A program made the translations under genes and the position numbers. Below are positions 11,757 to 22,541 of a stretch of DNA of 64,000 nt, piece by piece (the first letter of the stretch is position 1; each line of letters opens with the position of its first letter). The notes under the pieces were generated by a model. The model saw only the letters and a program-made list of their open reading frames with translations, was not told the origin of the DNA and ran no database searches. The DNA lies in the NCBI GenBank assembly GCA_036365515.1, contig CM070876.1, positions 128,533,894-128,597,893 of the forward strand, read 5' to 3'. This DNA is from Torymus aiolomorphi (lineage: Eukaryota > Arthropoda > Insecta > Hymenoptera > Torymidae).

Positions 11757-12058
11757 TTTCTGCGTGCAGCGCCAAGCTAGCTAAGTAGCACAGTTGCATA
11801 TAGTGCTAGCGATATACAAAATCCCGTCCGCGTACGTAATTGCGTATAAATACGCAAATGCTCAAAAAAAAATACATGTATTTTGAAGTATTCACCTACC
11901 GTAACTGCGAAAATCCCTTTAGCATTCTTTGCAGGAGTGATTTGGGTTGTAACGTACGTTGTCATCGGTGGTCTCATCACTTAAAATCGTAGAACCATTC
12001 GCGCTGATGCCACTGCTGCTGACTGCGATTATATTTTATGCAATAAATGAATAAATAT

Positions 12059-12301
12059 GAGGCGTTTCACGTCAACTGCCCCAGATCGGCGCGCGAGTGC
12101 CAAATCGTGCTATTTCCAACTCATCTTTATAATACTAAAATGTACTTAAAAAAATTGTTTGATAAGCGTTTTCAACGTGTTTTTTCCTGAGTTTTCCAAT
12201 GATATAGGCAGTTTTTTCGAAATTTTCCATTTTCACCTTCAAAAACTACAAAACATCTTATATCTCAAAAACCGCGCTGGGGCAGTTGACGTGAAACGCC
12301 T
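12059..12301. mobile_element. 243-bp MITE with 26-bp terminal inverted repeats
   Basis: GAGGCGTTTCACGTCAACTG at the left end is found inverted at the right end (total TIR 26 bp, ending CCCCAG inwards). Both ends are flanked by ATAT, compatible with a TA-type target duplication. The interior is AT-rich and non-coding. Confidence 0.85.
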
Positions 12302-12619
12302 CATATTCAATTTGAGGATCAGATAATATGATTCAGTCTAAGAAAGACGCGAGAAACATGTTAATATACAACATGTTCTGAAAATGTATGCGTTTTACAA
12401 CATCATCGTGTAGAGCGAGAAATTCTAAGACATAATTTCCTTTGCCGTTTTTGCAAATTTTGTTTATTTATGCCGTTATACGATGTGAAAAGCTTAATAA
12501 AACGGTACAATCAGCTCCGACATCGCCGCGCGCAGCGGAGATGTAGGCGGAGCTCCAGCGCCACGGCCAGAGGAGTGGGGAGACGTCACGGCGCTTCGGC
12601 CGCTGAAAGGGGGCCTGCC

Positions 12620-13329
12620 GCACAGGGGGCTGAAAGACCAAAAAAATGCTCAAAAGCATGGAAAAAAAATCTGACCCGGTAAAATTCTTCCTTTGGCACC
12701 ACTTTTTGAGAAATTTTTCCCCCCGAAGGTTTAAATGTATTTATAAAAATGTTACCGATACCATTTTACCATGCTGTCGCGAATTCAATGTCTTTAGCGT
12801 TTGGTTTTGGACGGAAATGATCAAGAATAATTTATATTGCTAATTATTTTAGGTACCAAAGAAATTATATTTTTGCTTCAAAATTACGTGAATGAATTCT
12901 TAAGTCATTCACGATTATCCATAAATTTTTTGGTAATTCTATAATTGATAATTTCAGAAATATAGTTTTCAAAAATAAGTATGGGCCAAATTTAGCCAGT
13001 ATGTGCTCCACGATCGAAAAAATAAGCGTGGCCTCGAAGGGTTAAGGGCCGAAAATACTAAAAATTACAAAAATAATAATATAATTAGCAATATAAATTA
13101 TTCTTGATCATTTCCGACCAAAACCAAACGCTAAAGATATCGAATTGGCGACAGCATGGTAAAATGGTATCGGTAACATTTTTATAAATACATTTAAACC
13201 TTTGGGGGGAAAAATTTCTCAAAAAGTGGTGCAAAAAGAAGAATTTTACTGGGTCAGATTTTTTTTCCATGCAGAATTCGATTAAATCAAGACTTCCGAG
13301 CATTTTTTTGGTCTTTCAGCCCACTGTGC
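12620..13329. mobile_element. 710-bp palindromic element nested in the left foldback arm
   Basis: The ends are GCACAG..GGCTGAAAGACC and its complement, followed by arms of about 220 bp (12628-12843 versus 13083-13321) around an AT-rich centre. It is flanked by GCC on both sides (12617-12619 and 13330-13332). The right foldback arm near 16288-16300 shows the same local sequence without the insert and with a single copy of this triplet. That supports a 3-bp target duplication. The near-identical peptides readable on opposite strands of the two arms are a by-product of the palindrome. Confidence 0.85.
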
Positions 13330-13334
13330 GCCGG

Positions 13335-14094
13335 AATCTATCGATCGATTTATCTATCACCCGGTCTATCTCGCTCTCTGTCGCTCTTCCTCGCTATCAC
13401 TCGGTCTTTGTCGCTCTCCCACACTCTCTCACACTATCAATCGCTCTCTCTCGCTCTCTCTCGTTCTCTCTCGTGCATTCTCGCTCTCTCTCGCTCTCTC
13501 TCGCTCTCTCGCTCTTTCTCGGGCATTCTCGCTCCCTCTTACGCTCGCACACTCTCTCATGCCATCAATCACTCTCTCTTGCTCTCTCTCGCACATTCTC
13601 GCTCTCACACGATCTCTCTCGGGGATTCTCGCTCCCTCTTGTTCTTTCCCGCTATCACTAGCTCTCTCACGCTCTCGCTCACTCTCGCACACTCACTCAC
13701 GCTCTCTCTCGCGCATTATCGCCCCCTCTCGCTCTTCCTCAGTCATTCTCACTCCCTACCGCGCCCGCTTGCTCTCTCTCGCTCTCTCACGTGCATTCTC
13801 GCGCTCACTCACTTTTTCTCGGACATTCTCGCTTCCTCTTGCGCTCGCACACTCCCTCACACTATCAATCGCTCTCTCGCTCTCTCTCGCACATTCTCGC
13901 TCTCACCCGATCATTCTCGGGGATTCTCGCTCCCTTTCGCTCTTTACCGCTATCAATGGCTCTCTCACGCTCTCGCTCACTCTCACACTCACTCACGCTC
14001 TCTCTCACTCTCTCTCGCACATTGTCGCCCTCTCTCGCTCTTTCTCGGGCATTCTCGCTCCTTGCGCTCGAACACTCCCTCACGCTATCAATCG

Positions 14095-14125
<31 letters not shown>

Positions 14126-14560
14126 GCATATTCTCGTTCATTCTCACTCCCTCTCGCACTCGCCCGCTCTCTCTCGCGCTTTCTCGGGCATTCTCGCGCT
14201 CTCTCTCTCGCTCTCTCTCGCTAACACCTACTCACTCGCGCTCTTTCTCGCTATCATTGACTCACTCATGCTCTTTCTCGCTATCACTCGCTATTTCTCG
14301 TACTTTCTCGCTAGCACTCACTCAATCATGCTCTTTCTCGCTAGTACTCGCTCTTTCTCGCACATTTTCGCTATCACTGAGTCGCTCTCGCTCGCTCTCT
14401 CTCACCCGCTCTCTTTCGCGCATTCTCGCTCGCTCTTGCTCTTTCTCGTTATCACTTGGTATCACTCGGTCACGTTCGCTCTCTTTGGCTCCCTCGCTCT
14501 TTCCCGCTATTACTTCGTCTAGCATGCTCTCTCCCTCTCTCCCTCTCTCTCGATTTTTAT
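13335..14560. repeat. Pyrimidine-rich satellite arm (left)
   Basis: The plus strand is built from TCTCGC and CTCTCGC words. A higher-order unit beginning around GGCATTCTCGCTCCCTC and containing a CTATCAATCGCTCTC block recurs near 13528, 13821 and 14048. Long Ser-Leu-Arg open frames here are translation of simple sequence, not genes. Confidence 0.9.
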
Positions 14561-15649
14561 CGCTATCATTCGCTTGTCCTTTCGCGACATCTCTTGGTAT
14601 CTCTTGCTATCACTTATACTTCATTATTCCCCATATCTTTTTTTCTATGCACTTGGTCTCGCCCTCCTTTTTCCAAGCCCTATCGCTTACTCTCTGAATC
14701 TTTTCTTGCTTATTGTCACTTATTCTACTTTGCTCTCTTTGCTCACTCTTCCTCATGCTCACTCTCACTGCCTCTTTTTTCGCTTACCACACTGACTATT
14801 CTTCTGATGCTCTACTATATTTTCTATTACTCTTAGTTGATATGAAAATATCTTATACATAACTTTTACAAGTAAATAATGAAATTAACAATTCATTTAA
14901 GTTTCGAAGGTCAGTTTAAAATTTCAGTTTTTAATCTCAGTTGTTGAGGAATAATAAAATGTAGGTATTAACATAACTATTGTATTTTCATTAGTATGGG
15001 TGTCGATTTAATAAAAAAATATGGTGTCCCAAGGGAAAAATTAACTTTTCCAGACTTTAATGATGATTTGTTACCTACTACATTGAATGCTGCCGAAGTT
15101 AAATGTTTGGCTCTGCTTGAAACATTTTTATTTTGAGATCAAAGTTTTATTCTGTGTTAATTTGAAAGGTTTCAATCTGAAAGTTGTAGTGTGTAAAATG
15201 ATGGGTGTTACTAAAGTAGCACGATTTTTACTTTTTTGTACCTGAAATAAGGAAGTGAAGTACAGTATACTGAAGGGCGACAATCATCTACTGTGCGCCT
15301 TTGCTCTGTAATGTACTATTTCAAACCTAGGGCGCAAAATTCGACTAATTGATGAATATTGAGGGGGCGCAAAGTGTTTAATTGGTGACCTTTTGCGAAA
15401 ATTTCGCCTGCTAAACAAGAATTAAAAGTCGAATTAAGATTTCCGGTTCTTCTAACCTCAATTTTTCGTGATTTATAGCAGTTTTTCGATTTTTTATATT
15501 TCATTTATATGAATTTTTACTCTTTAAAATGTTTCTTATTTATGTATCACCAATGAACTTGAACAGAAGAATATTCACTGCAATTTAAAAAAAAATAGTT
15601 TCTTATAGGCATTCATTAATACCCCAATCTACCTGTCAGGAAATACCTT
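14561..15649. other. Loop of the foldback element
   Basis: Unique-looking AT-rich DNA between the two satellite arms. Apart from the short exon-like frame at 14996-15136 I see no recognisable gene, terminal repeat or promoter. Confidence 0.5.
14996..15136 (+). CDS. Possible short terminal exon (46 codons), unidentified
   Basis: A good acceptor (TGTATTTTCATTAG) precedes an ATG frame reading MGVDLIKKYGVPREKLTFPD and onwards to a TGA at 15134. Its mixed amino-acid composition is unlike the simple repeats around it. It could be the last exon of a gene carried in the foldback loop, or chance. No family was recognised. Confidence 0.25.
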   Translation: MGVDLIKKYGVPREKLTFPDFNDDLLPTTLNAAEVKCLALLETFLF

Positions 15650-16285
15650 GAGAATGACCGAGAAAGAGCGAGAGAGCGCGAGAACGCGCGAGACAGAGCG
15701 AGCGAGCGCAAGAGGGAACGAGAATGCCCGAGAAAGAGCGAGAAAGATCGTGTGAGAGCGAGAATGTGCGAGAGAGAGCGAGAATGTGCGAGAGAGAGAG
15801 CGAGAGAGCGATTGATAGCGTGAGGGAGTGTGCGAGCGCAAGAGGGAGCGAGAATGCCCGAGAAAGAGCGAGTAAGCGCGAGCATGCGCGTGAGAGAGCG
15901 AGAGAGAGCAAGCGAGTGCGAGAGGGAGTCGGATTGACCGAGAAAGAGCGAGGGAGCGAGAATGCGCGAGAGAAAGCGAGTGATAGCGTGAGTGAGTGTG
16001 CGAGAGTGAGCGAGAGCATGAGAGAGTCACTGATAGCGGGAAAGAGCGAGAGGGAGCGAGAATCCCCGAGAAAGATCGGGTGAGAGCGAGAACCTGCGAG
16101 GGAGAGCGAGAGACAGCGACTGATATCGTGACAGTGTGCGAGCGCAAGAGGGAGAGAGAGCGAGAATGCGCGAGAGAGAGCGATTGATAGCGTGAAAGAC
16201 GTGGGAGAGCGACACAGACCGAGTGATAGCGAGCAAGAGCGACAGAGAGCGAGATAGACAGGGTGATAGATAAATCGATCGATAG
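15650..16285. repeat. Purine-rich satellite arm (right), complement of 13335-14560
   Basis: The plus strand carries GAGAGCGAGA words and the complement of the CTATCAATCGCTCTC block. It is about half as long as the left arm, so the arrays have expanded or shrunk independently since they formed an inverted pair. Confidence 0.88.
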
Positions 16286-16751
16286 ACTCCGACGGGCCCC
16301 CCTCCATCGGCCTAAGCGCCGAGACGTCTCCCCCACTCCTCCGGCCGTGGCGTTGGAGCTCCGCCTACTTCTCCGCCGCGCGCGGCATCGTCGGAGCTGA
16401 TTGGACCGTTTTATTAAACTTTTGACGTCGTGTAACGGCATAAATAAACAAAATTTGCAAAAACGGCAAAAGAAATTTTGTCTTAGAATTTCTCGCTCTA
16501 CACGATGGTGTTGTGAAACGCATACATTTTCAGAACAGGTTGTATATGAGAAAATTTTTGTATTAATAATCTTGTATATAAAAAAAATAATATATGAATT
16601 ATGTCACTTTTATAACTTTTATTTATCACTTTTCTCTGTGTGTATTTATAACAAAAAGAAACATATGAAAAGCGCTCAAAGATTGTTAGTAAAATTCTTT
16701 TATACTACTTTTAACCTGTTTGAAAAATATTCAGAGTATTTCAAAGTTCTT

Positions 16752-16952
16752 TCAATTACCAGTTACTGGATGAACAGACAATTCATTGTTATTACTGTTA
16801 ATACTGTGTTCCCCACTGCTTTTTTCACTTAAGTAAGTCGAACTACTAGAATAATGATCGCCACTCTCGGAGCTGGAGCTGTTACATTTAGCGAGGATTT
16901 TGTATACACTTGCGGTTGAGTATTCTTCAAGCGAAAACATTTGCTTTGACAT
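16752..16952 (-). CDS. Possible small Ser-rich exon, divergent from the BEN-type gene
   Basis: The minus-strand ATG frame encodes a Ser- and Asn-rich peptide starting MSKQMFSLEEYSTASVYK. It ends close to a GT that could be a donor. It lies about 200 bp upstream of, and divergent to, the first exon of the BEN-type gene, so the two might share a promoter. No homology recognised. Confidence 0.22.
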   Translation of the reverse strand: MSKQMFSLEEYSTASVYKILAKCNSSSSESGDHYSSSSTYLSEKSSGEHSINSNNNELSVHPVTGN

Positions 16953-17153
16953 CTTTCACAAAAAAATAGTTTTATAAAAATTAAACGCGTATTTAATAGA
17001 TGAAAATGGTGCTTAAAACCATAAATGAAAATGAAGATTATATTCTAAATGATAAGCAACAGCTTAAGAGAACAAGTTACACACGATACACGTAACGTCG
17101 TAGCAGTTGAAAATTTCAAATGTTTATACATGCTGGTTGTTTTCTGTTCCAAG

Positions 17154-17767
17154 ATGTTCGCTCTCGTTCAGTGGTTGGAAACGAACGAACCCAGCGTTTT
17201 GGAAAATAAGGACATCAAATATACGAAGAAAAACGGAGTCAAAGTCAAGTGGGGAAGCGGATGGTATCCTGTAACAATTTTAAAAAAGAGCGGTATTTAC
17301 ATCATGATAAATTATATTTATAAGTACTTTGCAAAATGAAAAATGCGATATTATTTTGTGTTAACTACGATATAGTATGTATTGTCTATACGCGAAGATT
17401 AAAAAGTATATCGATTGGACGTAATTTTTATGCTGATATTTTTGTAGTAGTGTTTCTACTATTACCGCAATCTCCGTACATGTAAAATCTTGGTCGTCGA
17501 GTACAAGCTCATTCTATTTTCCGTAATTTATGTGCGTATTCTCGCGTCGAGGTTCCATCGTGAGATGCTTCACTTACACCGCGAAACTAATTTAATTCAC
17601 GTATAATGACGTTTTAATTAACGGGTTTAATATTGTACAACCAACTACGTGACGATAGTCGACAGAAAATCTACACGAAACTGATCTGCGCATCCTCAAG
17701 TAAGGGTATTTTCACGCATCATATATCCCAAATACGCGAATTTTATTGAAATTTGAACTATATATAG

Positions 17768-17863
<96 letters not shown>

Positions 17864-20800
17864 AAGCATTCTCTGTCAACGCGACACCCCCTCTGCCCAG
17901 AACAATTTTGATCCAAATGGAGTCTACCTGGGCTGAAATGAAAGCTCTTCTTCTACTTTCGAACGCCGTCTGGCGATTCCGAAAATTCAAAATGGCGGAT
18001 CCAATATGGCGGCTGAAAGTCTCGGAATGATGGAAAAACAAGTTTTTCTTCACTCTAATAGCGAATCTGATACGAAAATTGTTATTTCTTACCACTAATA
18101 TGAAGTTTGCGACATATTTTCTTACTACTACCGTTCAAAGCGAGCGGTTAAAATTATATTTCAAGGTCATTTTGAAGGTCAAAAGTTATTTTCTGGATTT
18201 TCGGACTAGTATTCCACGAAACTAGTAGAAAACTTGATTAAGATCATAACTAGACTTGACCTTGGATCATTTTTTAAGGTCATTTTCATGGTGAGTTCTA
18301 ATTTTAATAAACCGATTCTTTCGCAGTTATACTTCTTCAATTCATGCTATCAATCGGTTCTAATTCGGAACAGTAACAGAAAAACTGTGGTTATATCCAC
18401 ACTTTGAAACATTTCAGAATCACTGAAAAAAGTTTGGTGGAGAAGAAACACGTTAGCGTAGAGTATCAGTACCAAATGCAAGAATTGTTTCGTAACTAAA
18501 CATTAAGTCCTTTACTCTCCCATTTTAGAGCAAATGTTGCACTAAAATTGTTCCGCATTTAATCTATTTCATCGTTCTTCAGGAGTACAAAAGTTTAGGG
18601 CAGAAGAAGCACTAAAAAGTGTGGCAATGGTACAACACATTTGTGCTGCTACTGCTTTTTTGATTTGGTGGCTCTCCTGCACAAAAATCGTGCAGTATAC
18701 GCACTGAGAGAAAAAAACCGACGTGACGCCGTGGATGCTATAGTTGGTGTAAGACCGTGTGACTATACACGTATACAATACGATCAAAAATTTCAATTTT
18801 TGAATTTTGCAATTTTTGAATTGACTTTGAAGGTCAACGACGAGGTCAGATTCAAGGTCATCAGACCAGACAAATCCTCGTTGAAAATTACTTACGGTAT
18901 GACCTTAGCTTTTTCAAAAAATATCGTTTCTGGAAAAATACGGGGGTCCCATACTTTTTGATAACCCTGTAATTAAACTTTACAATAGAACATTTCTAAA
19001 ATCTCTCTAACTTTTTTTATTCCTCTTTCGAAACTCTTTAAGTACCGATGCTTCTCTAAAAGGTTAGTGCGGCTGTTACTCTAACTCTTTGGTGTATCTG
19101 TGGTTCTATATTTCGTGAATTATCTTTCCTAAACGTTTCGTACATATAGTTTCCATCGATTTTCGAGAGCATTCAAATTAATTCGAAGACATTTTTCACA
19201 GCACCTGTTCTAACAGTCCTACGTTATTATATTCGAGTATTATCACTTACTTAGATGGATTGAATATGTCTACTGTAGCACGGTCCGATCGTTGTATTAC
19301 CTCTCAATGGTAAGAGTCACATAGGTAATGATTTACGCTTGTTGTCGAACAACTTAAAACGAAGATTTCCAGATTTGCCAGATAATTCAAAAATTTGTAG
19401 TAAGTGTAGAAAGTTATGTGGATCTCCCATTTCATCTATTGATACAAGAGATAACCAAGGCAACAACGAATATGAAAACATGGATATAGAGACGACATCA
19501 GAAAACACTGGTATTGATAAATCTGTTCAAGAAGCTACACGATCAGCTAGAGAAATCGAATTGGAAGACATGTTTTCAGAATTAAAAGAAAAGTTTTCTA
19601 GATTAGCAGTTAATGACCCTTTGAAACTAACTATACTTACAATGGCCCCATCAACTTGGAACATTAGTCTAATTTCCCGTGAATTCAATACATCAAGACA
19701 TTTAGTAAGAAAGTCGAAAAAACTCAAAGCCGATGGAGGTATTTTAGCTACAACAACGGCTAAACATGGTAAAACTTTGTCAAAGGCAGTAATAGAAGTC
19801 ATTGTTGAATGTTATAATAACGATCTGCACAGTCGGATGATGCCGGGTCGAAAAGATACTGTCTCTGTTATTATTGATGGAAAGCGGACTCAGGTGCAGA
19901 AACGTCTTTTATATTTCGATTTACGAGAACTTTGCGAATTATTCAAGATAGCAGAACCAACAGTGCAAGTAGGATTCAGTACTTTCGCGAAATTACGACC
20001 AAAACATTGTGTTCTTGCTGGTGCTAGAGGAACGCATAGCGTCTGCGTTTGCACCATTCATCAAAATTGTAAATTGATGTTGGATGCAATCGATATTCAG
20101 AAGCTCACGAAAAATAAAGAAGAACCCCTTTGTAGTTATGAAGATTGTTTACAGCAAATTATGTGTAAGAATCCTACACCTGACTGTCACTTGGATGAAT
20201 GTTCGAAGTGCCCTGGTTCTGAAAATCTTACGTCTCGTTTACTTGAAATATTGGATGGGGCAAATATCTCACAAATTGAGTACTGTGCGTGGTCAGGAAC
20301 GGATAGATCAACTTTGCAGAATTTAACTCTACCAGTTGAAGAATTTGTTGATGAATTATATGCCAAATTGGCGATACTCAAACCCCACTCATATATTGCC
20401 AAAGAACAAGGTAATTTCATTGCTCAAACAAAAAGTAATCTAGGCAATGGAGAAGTTCTGGTAATGTTCGACTATTCTGAGAATTACTCTTTTGCAGTTC
20501 AAGATGCATCTCAAGCCTTCCATTTTAATAATGACCAGTGCACTGTTTTTCCAGCTATTTACTATTATAAAGAAGATTCAGAGCTGAAGCATGAAAGTTG
20601 TGTATTCTTGTCGAATAGTTTGAAGCATGACACTTCTTCTGTCTATACTATTCAGAATTTATTGATTCCAGAAATCAAGAGAAAAGTAAAAAAACTTAAA
20701 AAGATTATTTACGTGACAGATGGAGCAAAACAGCATTTCAAGAACCACTTTCAGATAGCAAATCTTCTTCATCATGAGAAGGATTTTGGTATTGAGGCAG

Positions 20801-21853
20801 AGTGGCATTTTTGCGCCACTGCTCATGGTAAAAGCTGTTATGATGGTCTTGGTGCAATATTTAAAAGAGAAGCTTATAGAGCTAGCTTGAAGGCGAAACC
20901 GAAAGATGCTATTCTGATGCACACATCTCTTGTGACGTGGGCTAAAAATCATTTTGAAAATATAAGGATTTTTTATTTTACGCAGACTGAACATGATAAA
21001 TTCAAAAGGAAACTCAATCGTAGGCTTCAAGATGCATTACCTGTCCCACAGATTCTTAAACATCATTCTTTTCAATTATCAAGTGACGGGAAAGTTATCA
21101 TGAAAAGGTACTCGAATGCTGCTAAGTCTGTATCTGTTCTACTTTAATTATCAATGGGAAAATATACTGAATTCTTTTTATAATATTCAAGTTTTTCTAT
21201 TTTTTATCCTCCTTTTTTTTAATTTTTTTTATGTTCTGAGAGAAGTAGTACCTCCACGTGGTTCAGAATGGGTTATGCTAAAACTACTTGATAGTTCTAT
21301 TGTGGAACTTTATCTTCTCTAAGGATTTTATATATGAAATTTTTAGATCGCCGGTCCCACGATATGCACAAAGGAACAAATGTCTCATAGGAGGTTACGT
21401 TCAACAAAACATTAATTATGCAGAGACAGAAATCATGACCTTGAAAAATGATCCAAGGTCAAGTCTAGTTATGATCGTAATCAAGTTTTTTACTAGTTTC
21501 GTGGAATACTAGTCCGAAAATCCAGAAAATAACTTTTGACCTTCAAAATGACCTTGAAATATAATTTGAACCGCTCGGTTTGAACGGTAGTAGTAAGAAA
21601 ATATGTCGCTTACTTCATATTAGTGGCAAGAAATAACAATTTTCGTATCAGATTCGCTATTAGAGTGAAGAAAAACTTGTTTTTCCATCATTCCGAGACT
21701 TTCAGCCGCCATATTGGATCCGCCATTTTGAATTTTCGGAATCGCCAGACGGCGTTCGAAAGTAGAAGTCAAGAGCTTTCATTTGAGCCTAGGTAGACCT
21801 CATTTGGATCAAAATTGTTCTGGGCAGAGGGGGTGTCGCGTTGACAGAGAATG

Positions 21854-21943
<90 letters not shown>

Positions 21944-22458
21944 CCTATCTTATTAAGAGATATCGGTACTACAAGGTTATTATTGGAAGTAGATCATTAT
22001 GTATAACTTAAATCACGATGCACAGCGATAACAACAAAATCTTGTCTATTTTAAAATCTCAACAGAAGCAAGACAGAGGTTGGAATCGTTAGAAATCAAC
22101 GTTAAAGGAGAAATCTTAATAGCCGAAAGAAGATTATCCCTGCTTTCAAGTTTAAAAATGAAAAGCGCCAAAATAGAGAAAAAGAAATGCTTATCGAAGC
22201 AGCAAGGCAGCAAACTATTTCCGAGGAAAATGAACTTCTTTTCAGTGCATCGCCAGTTTTTGACAAAATTAAAAAGGAGAGTCTGCAAATAATAGTTTCG
22301 ATGAAATTTTTGAGTAAGTTTATATATTATATAAGTTTATATATTATATATTAAATTGTTTTTATTTTATAGGCATAAATCGAGTTTTGCGTACTTAGTT
22401 CAAGAAAAGTATATTTACTGGAGTGCATACGGAAATTCAAATTACGTTATGCACGTGG

Positions 22459-22541
<83 letters not shown>

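Larger units (their letters stand above)
12370..16555. mobile_element. Large foldback element, about 4.2 kb
   Basis: The outer arms (about 12372-12616 and 16297-16553) are inverted copies; they include TACAAC..TGTTCTGAAAATG and a CG-rich block. The arms continue into simple-sequence satellite: pyrimidine-rich on the left (13335-14560), its purine-rich complement on the right (15650-16285). The central loop is about 14560-15650. This long inverted repeat with internally repetitive arms is the foldback (FB/TFB) plan. No transposase was recognised in the loop. The left arm is broken by a separate 710-bp element. Confidence 0.8.

Noticed and set aside
11520..11799. Cys/His-rich peptides on both strands (QARCLCSLHCERARRHW)
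   Set aside because: Same reason: a 208-bp hairpin gives the same peptide from both strands.
12646..13303. Two near-identical peptides (MEKKSDPVKFF...) on opposite strands, looking like a conserved small protein
   Set aside because: They lie in the two arms of one palindromic element, so the similarity is structural. Neither has other coding evidence.
13269..14836. Several long Ser/Leu/Arg frames, up to 429 codons
   Set aside because: All come from the CTCTCGC satellite, and frames on both strands are open because the repeat lacks stop codons.
15616..16441. Long minus-strand Ser/Leu frames
   Set aside because: Translation of the complementary satellite arm of the foldback element.
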